Below are positions 55,193 to 63,242 of a DNA stretch of 64,000 bases, piece by piece (position 1 is the first letter of the stretch; each line of letters opens with the position of its first letter). Source of the stretch: Ochrobactrum sp. RH2CCR150 (GTDB lineage: Bacteria > Pseudomonadota > Alphaproteobacteria > Rhizobiales > Rhizobiaceae); the NCBI GenBank assembly GCA_014138095.1, contig JACGXE010000003.1, positions 124,001 to 188,000 of the forward strand, in the 5' to 3' direction. The notes under the pieces are model-generated. The model was not told where the DNA came from and did not search any database. It saw only the letters and a program-made list of their open reading frames with translations. The translations under genes were made by a program, and so were the position numbers.

Positions 55193-55369
55193 GCCAAATC
55201 CCCCAAAACAGGGGCGCTCTGTCACGTTCGGAATCGGATCGGAAAAGAAAAGCAATAAAATTGATCCGCCGCGAGGGTACTCGCGGCTTGACCGAGCCGC
55301 TTTTATTTGTGTAACGTCCTGTCACGTAAGGATATTATCTGTTCAAACGCTAACCAGGTGGGTTCGGTT

Positions 55370-55690
55370 ATGGGAGGTAAAACGGTCACGCGGGCTGATC
55401 TGGCAGAGGCTGTTTACCGTAAGGTCGGTCTTTCCAGAACGGAGTCGGCGGCTTTGGTCGAGATGATTCTCGACGAGGTCTGTGACGCAATCGTCAATGG
55501 CGAAACAGTGAAGCTGTCGTCATTTGCCACTTTTCAGGTCCGCGACAAGAACGAGCGTATCGGTCGCAATCCGAAGACCGGTGAAGAAGTGCCAATTCTT
55601 CCGCGACGCGTGATGACCTTCAAGGCTTCGAATGTTCTCAAGCAGCGCATTCTGCAGGAACATCAGAAGCGCGAAACCAAGAGCAAATAA
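55370..55690 (+). CDS. ihfA: Integration host factor subunit alpha
   Basis: 106 residues from ATG 55370. HU/IHF fold with [48 protein letters not shown] and the DNA-intercalating loop Pro in GRNPKTGE. It bends DNA together with IhfB and is followed by a strong terminator. Confidence 0.93.
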   Translation: MGGKTVTRADLAEAVYRKVGLSRTESAALVEMILDEVCDAIVNGETVKLSSFATFQVRDKNERIGRNPKTGEEVPILPRRVMTFKASNVLKQRILQEHQKRETKSK

Positions 55691-55699
55691 TTCAGATCG

Positions 55700-55736
55700 A
55701 TGCCGCCCCAGTTTCCTCGGGCGGCATTTGTTTTTT
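55700..55736 (+). terminator. Terminator of ihfA
   Basis: ATGCCGCCC (55700-55708) pairs with GGGCGGCAT (55719-55727), followed by TTGTTTTTT. Confidence 0.9.
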
Positions 55737-55781
55737 CAGCTCAGGTGTAAAATGCGTCGGCTTGCGTCTTCTGGCGCATAA

Positions 55782-55920
55782 CACGTTGTGGCGGCTGTTA
55801 GGTTGCCGTCCATTTATTGTTATCGCGGATAGGTGGTCTGCTTCGCCGGAAGGCGTTGCGGTCTAACCTGCTATTGCCCGCGTCCTTCCCAAAAACCGGT
55901 TGTTGGGCCGCATCCACGTG
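55782..55920 (+). ncRNA. ssrS: Structured RNA, probably 6S RNA
   Basis: Within the 519-bp ihfA-merR gap a long-range stem forms: CACGT (55782-55786) with ACGTG (55916-55920), GG with CC, and CGGC (55792-55795) with GCCG (55907-55910). A large internal bubble follows (about 55796-55822 against 55884-55906). The top is a long hairpin: CGCG, ATAG/CTAT, CTGC/GCGG and CGCC with a GGAA loop (55843-55854). Closing stem, central bubble and terminal arm are the layout of 6S RNA, which sequesters sigma-70 RNA polymerase. G-U pairs favour the plus strand. Exact ends are uncertain. Confidence 0.55.
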
Positions 55921-56209
55921 AAGGGATGCGTATAAAGCTCTGATATTATATAATGGATATAGTGGAACGAATCATTTCGCTAATATTCGAATCCGATAGC
56001 GCATAGGCTTTTCGGAAAGAGTTTCAGCGTGAAACGCCATCGGGTTTCAATCGGCGTTCGGACAGTATAAGTAGGCCACGGTTTTTGAAAAGCTGGTGGC
56101 ATTCCGCCTTATTGTCACTGTCTGCGTATCGTGCGGACCGCAAGTGGAATTTCAAAGCCTATATGGATCGCTCGACGAGCGGGCCGTTGCTGCTGGAAAG
56201 GGCAGGTGG

Positions 56210-56749
56210 ATGGATAAAAGCCCTGATGCATTCAGGACGATCAGTGAGGTTGCGGAGGATCTCGATCTTCCCCAGCATGTGCTGCGTTTCTGGGAAACGC
56301 GCTTTACACAGATCAAGCCGATGAAGCGTGGCGGCGGTCGCCGCTATTATCGTCCAATCGATGTCGAGCTGCTCAAGGGCATTCGCCATCTGCTCTACGA
56401 TCAAGGCTACACGATCAAGGGCGTGCAGCGTCTGCTGCGCGAAAACAATCCGCAGTTTATCATTGCTCTGGGCAATGGCGATGTGCAGGCCATTGAAGTC
56501 ATCTCGCGCCAGAAGCAGGCCGCGGCTGACAAGCGTGCAGCGGAAGAAGCTGCCGATAATGAAATGGCGCTTCCAAGCGGCATCAAGGCCCCGCAGCCCT
56601 CGCGCAAGCTGTTCGGTTTGTTGAAGGGCGAAGATGACGGCCCCATTGGCGCCGATGGCAAGCGCCCGTCCAAGGACAATCGCTCGCTTTTGCAGGAAGC
56701 GCTTTTCGATCTTCTGGAATGCAAGCGATTGCTGGATCAGGTGCGCTGA
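56210..56749 (+). CDS. MerR-family transcriptional regulator
   Basis: 179 residues from ATG 56210 (GGGCAGGTGG upstream). MerR helix-turn-helix: [64 protein letters not shown]. The C-terminal half is Ala/Lys/Glu-rich, with no metal-binding Cys. It is a conserved neighbour of ihfA in Rhizobiales. The effector is unknown. Confidence 0.85.
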   Translation: MDKSPDAFRTISEVAEDLDLPQHVLRFWETRFTQIKPMKRGGGRRYYRPIDVELLKGIRHLLYDQGYTIKGVQRLLRENNPQFIIALGNGDVQAIEVISRQKQAAADKRAAEEAADNEMALPSGIKAPQPSRKLFGLLKGEDDGPIGADGKRPSKDNRSLLQEALFDLLECKRLLDQVR

Positions 56750-56765
56750 GCCAAGTAGAAAGTGA

Positions 56766-56797
56766 AAAGGGAGGCTGGAGCCTCCCTTTCTTTTTAC
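56766..56797. terminator. Terminator between merR-type gene and sugE
   Basis: AAAGGGAGG (56766-56774) pairs with CCTCCCTTT (56781-56789), followed by CTTTTT. It lies between convergent genes. Confidence 0.85.
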
Positions 56798-56801
56798 GGT
56801 G

Positions 56802-57119
56802 TCAGCTGGACGAGAGTTTCAGTCCGATGATGCCCGCGAGAATGAGCATGACGCTCGCAACGCGGAAGAAGCTTGCAGCTTCCCCAAGAATGAAGATGCC
56901 GACGACGAAAGCGCCAACTGCGCCGATACCGGTCCAGATTGCGTAGGCCGTGCCGAGCGGCAGGCTGCGCATGGCGATTGAAAGCAGCAGAAAGCTGCCG
57001 ATCATTGTGACCAGCGTGATGATGCTGGGCGTCAGAAGCGAGAAGCCTTCCGACTTCTTCATGAAGAAAGCCCAGACGACCTCAAGGATGCCGGCGATAG
57101 CCAGATAGACCCATGCCAT
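56802..57119 (-). CDS. sugE: SugE/Gdx guanidinium exporter (SMR family)
   Basis: 105 residues, four membrane spans. [18 protein letters not shown] holds the essential Glu13 and the Trp of the Gdx subtype, and [24 protein letters not shown] the third span. Gdx proteins export guanidinium in exchange for protons as dual-topology dimers. A guanidine-II riboswitch lies upstream, which supports guanidinium over multidrug substrates. Confidence 0.88.
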   Translation of the reverse strand: MAWVYLAIAGILEVVWAFFMKKSEGFSLLTPSIITLVTMIGSFLLLSIAMRSLPLGTAYAIWTGIGAVGAFVVGIFILGEAASFFRVASVMLILAGIIGLKLSSS

Positions 57120-57184
57120 TGTGAGTGCTCCATATTTGGAAATGGGTAAAATCAGAGACTTAGACTGTTTCGATGAATCAGTTT

Positions 57185-57322
57185 CTAAAGGTCAGATGTG
57201 GTTTGCGCTGCTTGTTGCGAGAACGTGAATCGCACGAAATCGCCAAGGCTGGCCGCGTGGCCGCCAATATTTCTGGACCTGACGATGTGCTTGGTGGCGA
57301 ATTGTTCGATGGGCCGTAACAT
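57185..57322 (-). CDS. 45-codon ORF between the riboswitch and sugE
   Basis: Starts at ATG 57322 with AGGAGT 5 nt upstream. That site lies in the 3' flank of the second riboswitch hairpin, exactly where guanidine-II motifs usually hide or expose a ribosome-binding site. It encodes [20 protein letters not shown], then [20 protein letters not shown], and stops 65 nt before sugE. No family is recognised. It may be a real small protein, a leader peptide, or a decayed gene. Confidence 0.45.
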   Translation of the reverse strand: MLRPIEQFATKHIVRSRNIGGHAASLGDFVRFTFSQQAAQTTSDL

Positions 57323-57331
57323 AGGATACTC

Positions 57332-57380
57332 CTATGGGGCCGTCCCCTATGCGAACACAGGCGCGGGTCGTCCCGCGCGC
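57332..57380 (-). promoter_or_regulatory. Guanidine-II riboswitch (mini-ykkC)
   Basis: Read on the minus strand, two short GC-rich hairpins follow each other: GCGCGGG-ACGA-CCCGCGC (57380-57361 region) and GGGG-ACGG-CCCC (57347-57336 region). Both have the invariant ACGR loops of mini-ykkC, separated by about 11 nt. Two such loops bind guanidinium by kissing and free the ribosome-binding site downstream. It precedes the 45-codon ORF and sugE. Confidence 0.8.
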
Positions 57381-57526
57381 CATCTAGATAAGGTCTTAGC
57401 TGTGTTGTGGCAAGGTGCATAAGGATATTCTTGCCAACATAAACTTGATCACCGCAGTCGTAGATCGGCGGCTATTTTCGGTTATCCTGTCATTCTTACT
57501 CACAGATTATGCCGGGAGATCGATCA

Positions 57527-58522
57527 ATGACCATCTCAAGACGTAATTTTATCGTTGCAGCATCTGCTGCCGGTGCGGGAATGGCGCTTTCACCGCTGGA
57601 CCTCGCCAGAGCAGCAGCAGACACGGGCAGTTCCAACGTGCAAAAGCCGTCACAAGTTGAAAATCCGGGTTTCCATCGCTTCCAGCTCGGCGAGTTCGAA
57701 ATCACCACGCTGTCCGATGGACGCCGGGCAGGTGAAGCGCCTGAGAAAATTTATGCGATCGATCAGGATCCGAAAGAAGTCGCGGCACTGCTTGAAGAAA
57801 ACATGCTGCCTGCCGACCGGTTCGTGAACAGCTTTACGCCTGTGCTGATCAATACCGGCAAGGACCTTGTCCTTTTCGATACGGGCATGGGTGCCGGTGC
57901 GCGCGCAAACGGGCAGGGCAAGCTTATCAGTGCACTGGAAGCTTCGGGTTATAAGGCCTCTGATGTTTCGCTCGTGGTGCTCAGCCATTTCCATGGCGAT
58001 CACATTGGCGGTTTGATGGAAGACGGCAAACCTGCCTTCGCCAATGCCCGTTATGCGGCTGGACAGAAAGAGTTCGATTTCTGGACAGACCCTGCGCGGC
58101 TGGACAGCCCCATGAAGGGCGGGGCCGAGCTTGTCGGCAAGAATGTGAAGCCACTGGTCGAGAAGACGACGTTTCTGGAAGACAACAGCGAAGTCGTGTC
58201 AGGTATTCATGCTCTGGCAGCTTTCGGACATACGCCCGGCCATCTGATATTCCGCGTCGAATCTGGCGGCAAGCAATTGATGCTGATCTCGGACACCGCC
58301 AATCATTTTGTCATTACCTTGCAGCGGCCAGAATGGCACGTCGGCTTCGATGTGGACAAGGAAACCGCCGTCGCGACGCGCAAGCGCGTCTTCGATATGC
58401 TGGCGACAGAGCGGCTGCCTTTCATTGGCTATCACATGCCGTTCCCGTCCGTGGCCTATATGGAGAAGGATGGCGCGGGCTACCGTTACATTGCCGAAAC
58501 CTATCAGTTGCAGGACAAGTAG
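57527..58522 (+). CDS. Exported MBL-fold metallo-hydrolase
   Basis: 331 residues from ATG 57527 (GGGAGATCGA upstream). It has a Tat signal (SRRNFIVAASAAGAGMALSP). Metal motif SHFHGDHIGG is near residue 155, with downstream His/Asp ligands in FGHTPGHL and LISDTANH. It resembles quorum-quenching-like and other periplasmic hydrolases of the family. Substrate unknown. Confidence 0.82.
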   Translation: MTISRRNFIVAASAAGAGMALSPLDLARAAADTGSSNVQKPSQVENPGFHRFQLGEFEITTLSDGRRAGEAPEKIYAIDQDPKEVAALLEENMLPADRFVNSFTPVLINTGKDLVLFDTGMGAGARANGQGKLISALEASGYKASDVSLVVLSHFHGDHIGGLMEDGKPAFANARYAAGQKEFDFWTDPARLDSPMKGGAELVGKNVKPLVEKTTFLEDNSEVVSGIHALAAFGHTPGHLIFRVESGGKQLMLISDTANHFVITLQRPEWHVGFDVDKETAVATRKRVFDMLATERLPFIGYHMPFPSVAYMEKDGAGYRYIAETYQLQDK

Positions 58523-58528
58523 TCCCGA

Positions 58529-59257
58529 TCAGCGTCCGCCTGCGACATCGATAAACGAGCCGGTCGTGTAGCCGGGGGCGTCGTTGAGCAACCAATAGAT
58601 TGCTTCTGCGACTTCCTCGGCTTTTCCGGCTCGTCCCATCGGTGTTCCGGCACCCAGTTGTAAAGCACGGTCGGGATTGCCGCCGCTGGCGTGGATTTCC
58701 GTTTCGATGAGACCGGGGCGGACTGCATTGACCCGGATGCCCTTTGGGCCAAGCTCTCGCGACAGGCCGATAGTCAATGTATCGAGCGCACCCTTCGCAC
58801 CTGCATAATCGACATATTCAAACGGTGAGCCGAGCTTTGCTGCCATTGAAGAAACGATGACGATGGAACCGCCCGGCTGAAGGCGGCGCGCTGCTTCGCG
58901 TGCACAGAGATAGGTGCCGTAGACATTCACGTCGAACATGGTGCGCAGGCGTTCCGCACTCATGTCAGCAAGCGGCATGGTCTGCGCGACGATACCTGCA
59001 TTGAGCACGACGCCCTGCAGTGCGCCGAACGCCTGCTCTGCGCGATTATAGATCGACAGCACGTCCTCTTCGCGCGAAATATCACCTTGCAGCGCGATGG
59101 CCTCAGCGCCCGCACGTTTCAAGCTGTCGGTGGTTTCCGTTGCGGCTGTGGCATTTCCCGCGTAATTGAGGGCTACGGACCAACCGTCTGCTGCACAGCG
59201 CAACGCAGTCGCCTTGCCGATGCCGCGGCTGCCGCCGGTAATCAGAACGTTTTTCAA
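58529..59257 (-). CDS. SDR-family oxidoreductase
   Basis: 242 residues with a TTG start at 59257, chosen because GGAGGAG lies 7 nt upstream. An ATG at 59275 in the same frame has no site. NAD(P) motif TGGSRGIGKA, LNAGIV, catalytic Ser in VSSMAAK and Tyr-x3-Lys in DYAGAK, and C-terminal RPGLIETEIH. Substrate unknown. It is the last core gene before the integrative element. Confidence 0.85.
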   Translation of the reverse strand: MKNVLITGGSRGIGKATALRCAADGWSVALNYAGNATAATETTDSLKRAGAEAIALQGDISREEDVLSIYNRAEQAFGALQGVVLNAGIVAQTMPLADMSAERLRTMFDVNVYGTYLCAREAARRLQPGGSIVIVSSMAAKLGSPFEYVDYAGAKGALDTLTIGLSRELGPKGIRVNAVRPGLIETEIHASGGNPDRALQLGAGTPMGRAGKAEEVAEAIYWLLNDAPGYTTGSFIDVAGGR

Positions 59258-59356
59258 GTTTGAACTCCTCCGCATTTTTCATGGCGGAGTTAAAACGTTT
59301 TGACGCTCTCCGCAAAGCGGAAATTGTGAAGATAAAACAATAAGGGGAAGGAAAAA

Positions 59357-59380
59357 TGGTCGGAGCGGCGGGATTCGAAC
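59357..59380 (-). tRNA. 3' end fragment of a tRNA (probably tRNA-Pro), attachment site
   Basis: On the minus strand these 24 bases read T-loop GTTCGAATC, T-stem CCCGC, acceptor strand CGCTCCG, discriminator A and CCA. The matching 5' acceptor strand CGGAGCG and the rest of the cloverleaf are not found in the next 100 bases. So this is the displaced 3' end left by integration, and the complete tRNA should be at the other end of the element. The C1-G72 pair and A73, plus the usual position of tRNA-Pro near merR in Rhizobiales, suggest tRNA-Pro. Confidence 0.65.
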
Positions 59381-59919
59381 TTTATACGGAGTCGAACTGT
59401 ATAAAGTGATTAGAAAGCTAAGCTTTCCTTATATCTGCGCTACGTTCAATCACCCTCTTTTCAGCATCGTCACAAGAGAATTGGAAATTCTAGGCGGCAT
59501 CGCCGCTTGGAATTTTGAATTCTCGCGTGGCGATCAAAGTTTGCGCTGACTCTTACTTGAAAAGTGCTTCCTCTCGTGAAATCCGAATTTGCACTACGAG
59601 TTCATCTAACGATCTGCAGCAGTTATTTGGGAATTGGTATTGCCGTGCAAGCACTCGACTTATTGCAACCCCATTTTGTTCTGAGAAGTATAGTTTATTG
59701 TTAGTTTGTTAGATTAACAATTTGTTTTTCTGATAGTTTAACATATTGAAATAATTGTATATTTTTAATTTTATACTTGATTTATTTCTTTTCGCATTCA
59801 TGATCCTGTTACTTATTCCGGTATCGCTGCAACAGGTAATTGCAGTGAGAAATGACAATTGCAGCTTGTATGCAGATATTGAATCCACTCGAATTGCTAG
59901 AAGAAGAGAGGAGCAACAC
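59381..59919. other. Left end of the integrative element before the recombinase genes
   Basis: About 540 bp, AT-rich, without a supported gene. Directly beside the tRNA fragment is a 7-bp hairpin (TTTATAC 59381-59387 with GTATAAA 59399-59405), then a palindrome GAAAGCTAAGCTTTC (59413-59427). These may be recombinase arm or core sites. The promoter of the recombinase operon is presumably at 59690-59800. Confidence 0.5.
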
Positions 59920-61332
59920 ATGTCAGAACCAATCTCTATTCACGTTTGTGATGTCCGTGTAGTTAAAGCACGTCGGGATGGTCACGATGTTGCTGGCCCT
60001 TTACCTCAGCCACAGACGATTACTCCAACTGGGCTTCAGATGCTTTTCACAAACGATTGGCATCCCATCATGCCTGCCAACCTTTTTTCAATGCAGAGAA
60101 TCTATAAGCCGATGAAGAGTGCTCGTTGGCAAAACACTCAAAAAGCAATCGCTCACGATTTGGCACAATGGTGGCGTTTTGTTTTAGTCAATAATCTGGA
60201 ATGGGACGCCATTAGTGCTGAAGATGTTTCAGAGTACGGGTATTTGATGGCAGAATCAGTTTCGCCATTCACCCATCGACAATACAGCACAAGTACAGTT
60301 AGTCGCCGATTAGCTAGTATCCAAAATTTTTACTCTTGGGCGTGGCAAACAGGAATGCTGTCGGAGAATCCTCAAGAGGGATGTCAAGATAGTATATCGA
60401 GATTTCCGATTGGCCCGAAATCAGCGCTTTTGCCACATCTTGGTACCGCCAGTATTGTTCAACGAAAACGGAGAGGTCCACGAGGGCGGGATCCTGAAGA
60501 TAATCCTAGACCGCTTAAGGTAAATGAACTTCGTGGTGTTCTGAATAGGTTGGGTCCCCGAATATTCGGTTCTGATGGTGCAGTATTGCCATGGAAAGTC
60601 GGGGATCCATCCAAGAGAAATCGTTTAATGGCTGAAATCGCCTATCACACAGGGATGCGGGTAGATGAAATCGCCAGCATCTCTACATCGGACGTTCTTA
60701 ATCAAGCAAGAAAACTGAGTTCGACCGACAAGTGGCAGCAATTTGTTCTTACGGTTCGAACAAAGGGGCGAGCAACGCGAAAAGTGGTTGTTTCCTCAGT
60801 CGTGCTAAGAGCGTTGGTGACGTACCACGACACGGAACGGTATGAGGCAATTCTTTGTGCAAAAAAGCATAACCTGGACCATCTCGCTTTTAAAGAGCCG
60901 ACACAACTATTCGTCAACGGGGTTTGTGCAAATTTTCGAGATGTTGGTAAACCGGTAAGTGCCGAGACGCCGTCGAGAGCATTTACCAAAGCTGTGTTGG
61001 CTGAAGGGTTAATTATTAGAAGCTCAGGCTTTAAGTTGGACCCTGAAAGCGGAGACAAACTACTCGACTCAGACGGCAGGCCTGTCACATTCTTAATAAA
61101 CCTTGCCGCACACACCTTTCACGACCTTCGGCATACGTTCGCCGTTATGTTTTACAAATCAGAAGTTTTGCGGGGCAACAGTGAGCCTTGGGAGAAGCTG
61201 AGGCAACTCTTAGGTCACTCGATCGCAGAAACGACACGCAAAATATACTTAAAGTATATCGATACGGAAGAAGCAGCAATCTCTGATATTACCGCTCACT
61301 ATGCCAGGATGGGCTTGTATGGCGTTCGGTGA
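59920..61332 (+). CDS. Tyrosine recombinase, first gene of a trio
   Basis: 470 residues from ATG 59920 (GAGAGGAGC upstream). The N-terminal SAM-like DNA-binding part is at about 60-180 and the catalytic domain at about 215-460. The catalytic residues are present: Arg in HTGMRVDEIAS, HDLRHTF, LLGHSIAETTRKIY with His and the nucleophile Tyr. It probably integrates and excises the element. The next gene overlaps its end by 14 bp. Confidence 0.85.
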   Translation: MSEPISIHVCDVRVVKARRDGHDVAGPLPQPQTITPTGLQMLFTNDWHPIMPANLFSMQRIYKPMKSARWQNTQKAIAHDLAQWWRFVLVNNLEWDAISAEDVSEYGYLMAESVSPFTHRQYSTSTVSRRLASIQNFYSWAWQTGMLSENPQEGCQDSISRFPIGPKSALLPHLGTASIVQRKRRGPRGRDPEDNPRPLKVNELRGVLNRLGPRIFGSDGAVLPWKVGDPSKRNRLMAEIAYHTGMRVDEIASISTSDVLNQARKLSSTDKWQQFVLTVRTKGRATRKVVVSSVVLRALVTYHDTERYEAILCAKKHNLDHLAFKEPTQLFVNGVCANFRDVGKPVSAETPSRAFTKAVLAEGLIIRSSGFKLDPESGDKLLDSDGRPVTFLINLAAHTFHDLRHTFAVMFYKSEVLRGNSEPWEKLRQLLGHSIAETTRKIYLKYIDTEEAAISDITAHYARMGLYGVR

Positions 61333-63238
61333 TAAAAGAAAGACAAACGGTGTACCAAGGCATCTCACGCAGCGTCCTTCAAAGGTGTTCTCAAATGTTC
61401 ACGCCCTTCAAACGAATGAAGAATTTGGCGTTATTTCAAGGGCTGGGATGCTCAAGGTACGTTTTCATAATGGACCAAATGACACGGTTGGGGAAATAGA
61501 TCTCAGTGATTGGGTCTCTTTCGGGGATATTGGTTTAGGTATCGCTGACTACTTGGCCGATTGGGGGCGTGGTCAAGCACATACCACTCGTATTTCGTTC
61601 AAGAAGAGCCTTACAAAGTTTAGAATTTTCCTTAGTTCGCTTGATCTCGAAAGTACCGGGTCTCGGTTGAGCGTAGCCGAATTCCCCAACAACGTTCTGC
61701 TAATGTTTGGAAACTGGCTGAATGGCAATCGGGAAATAGAACATGATCCTTCAAAACAACTAACGAAGTCGGTGAAAGCGAAGCATTACAATAAGATTAG
61801 AAATATTTTTTTGTACTGGGCCAGATCTGAACGTTATAAAGCGCTCTTGCCTAGCTCAGTTCTAACAAGCAAAAATCTTTGGCCAGGTGCACATCATCAG
61901 ATTATCGCGACCAATATACTAGACCCAATATCCTGTTCAAAAATCCGTGCGGCCGCGATAAATGAAATCGTTGCCGATATAGCGCTTCGCGAGACAACGC
62001 TCAACGTACTTAATGACAATACTATATCGTTACCAGATATCCGTTCGCGGAGTGTCGTTCCGTTCAAAGAAATGGGTATCAAGCTAAACTTGTTGGTTAA
62101 GATTTTTGATGCAAGTTATACCAAAATAGATCCGAAGGTTTATCCTGGATTTAGTCGGTCTCTAAGGCAACCTTACGGTACAATCCGTGAAGTAATGGAC
62201 CGTTTACATTTTTCAGTCCGCCACCTCGTTCCATATATCGTTCTGTTAGGTTTTGAAACACTTTTCAACGCGGAGGGATTACTTGGTTTAACTTGGGCGC
62301 AGATCGGTGAACATCCTATTTTTGGTGAGGACCGACTACAGATACGGGTGCCAAAGAACAGGTCGAAATTAGGCGGTAAAGTGATCGGGCCGAACCGCCA
62401 GGTGAGATCTTATAGCACCAAGTTGACAGCTTTGGAATCCGTCCCAAATCTTTTAAAGCTTCTGGAACGCTTCACACGATTGACCCGTAATCTGGTGGAG
62501 CCGCGAGATGTGGACAAAGTATTCATTTTCTATGCTCATGGAAACAATAAGAAAGATATAAATAAGCATCGAGCGTTCAGGATTACAAATAATTCGACGT
62601 CATCAGCTGATTCTCTATGGAGAAATGCATTACAATCATTCATTGACGATAATGAATTGCCACATTTTACTCTAAGAACTTTACGTGCGAGTGGCGGTGA
62701 CTTTGTTCATAAGGTTACGGGCGATATGAAGTCGCAGCAACTGGCTTTGGGTCACGCAAACCTTGATGTTACAGCTAAACATTATCGAGGAACAGCAGCA
62801 AAAAAGCGGGATGAGGAAGCGCTCTCCAATGCGATGGCTTGGCGGGACCGCTATATCTTTACATACGGTAAGTCAGATTCGAGAAACGGCTTGCTAATGG
62901 AAGGAGGACAGAGTGCGGCAACGCCTGGGTTTGGATGTGTTGATCCTTTTAATTCCCCGGTTAGGCACCAGCAATCGGGAAAACTGTGTACGGCTTTCGG
63001 TGCCTGCGCCTCGTGTCCACTCGCATACATCGATAGTGAAAGTCCCCGGGCCTATGCACGTTTGATTCAATTCAAAAATCGTCTTGACGAAGCTCGTATC
63101 GCACTTGAACCGGTCCGCTATCTCGAGAATTGGGCACACCAGTTAAATTCTCTTCAGAAGTATTGGCTGCCGAAATTTACTGAGGCAGTAAGAAATGGAG
63201 ATAATCCAGCATTACCTCCTTTCCCAGAATTGGAGTGA
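61319..63238 (+). CDS. Large recombinase-like protein, second gene of the trio
   Basis: 639 residues from ATG 61319, overlapping the previous gene. The middle and C-terminal part is tyrosine-recombinase-like: LFNAEGLLGLTW, HFTLRTLRASGGDFVH, LALGHANLDVTAKHY. The first catalytic Arg is replaced (FNAE instead of xRxxE) and the HxxR box reads RTLR, so activity is doubtful. A Cys cluster follows (GCVDPF, CTAFGACASCP), as in the large partners of multi-recombinase modules. Confidence 0.7.
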   Translation: MAFGDKRKTNGVPRHLTQRPSKVFSNVHALQTNEEFGVISRAGMLKVRFHNGPNDTVGEIDLSDWVSFGDIGLGIADYLADWGRGQAHTTRISFKKSLTKFRIFLSSLDLESTGSRLSVAEFPNNVLLMFGNWLNGNREIEHDPSKQLTKSVKAKHYNKIRNIFLYWARSERYKALLPSSVLTSKNLWPGAHHQIIATNILDPISCSKIRAAAINEIVADIALRETTLNVLNDNTISLPDIRSRSVVPFKEMGIKLNLLVKIFDASYTKIDPKVYPGFSRSLRQPYGTIREVMDRLHFSVRHLVPYIVLLGFETLFNAEGLLGLTWAQIGEHPIFGEDRLQIRVPKNRSKLGGKVIGPNRQVRSYSTKLTALESVPNLLKLLERFTRLTRNLVEPRDVDKVFIFYAHGNNKKDINKHRAFRITNNSTSSADSLWRNALQSFIDDNELPHFTLRTLRASGGDFVHKVTGDMKSQQLALGHANLDVTAKHYRGTAAKKRDEEALSNAMAWRDRYIFTYGKSDSRNGLLMEGGQSAATPGFGCVDPFNSPVRHQQSGKLCTAFGACASCPLAYIDSESPRAYARLIQFKNRLDEARIALEPVRYLENWAHQLNSLQKYWLPKFTEAVRNGDNPALPPFPELE

Positions 63239-63242
63239 ACGG

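Noticed and set aside
57178..57420. 80-codon minus-strand ORF covering the guanidine riboswitch
   Set aside because: It would translate both riboswitch hairpins and lacks a ribosome-binding site. The RNA structure explains the sequence better.
59340..59470. A complete tRNA gene on the minus strand
   Set aside because: Only the T-loop 3' half and acceptor end fit. The 5' acceptor strand and anticodon arm are absent, although GTAGCGCAG at about 59447-59455 recalls a D-arm by chance.
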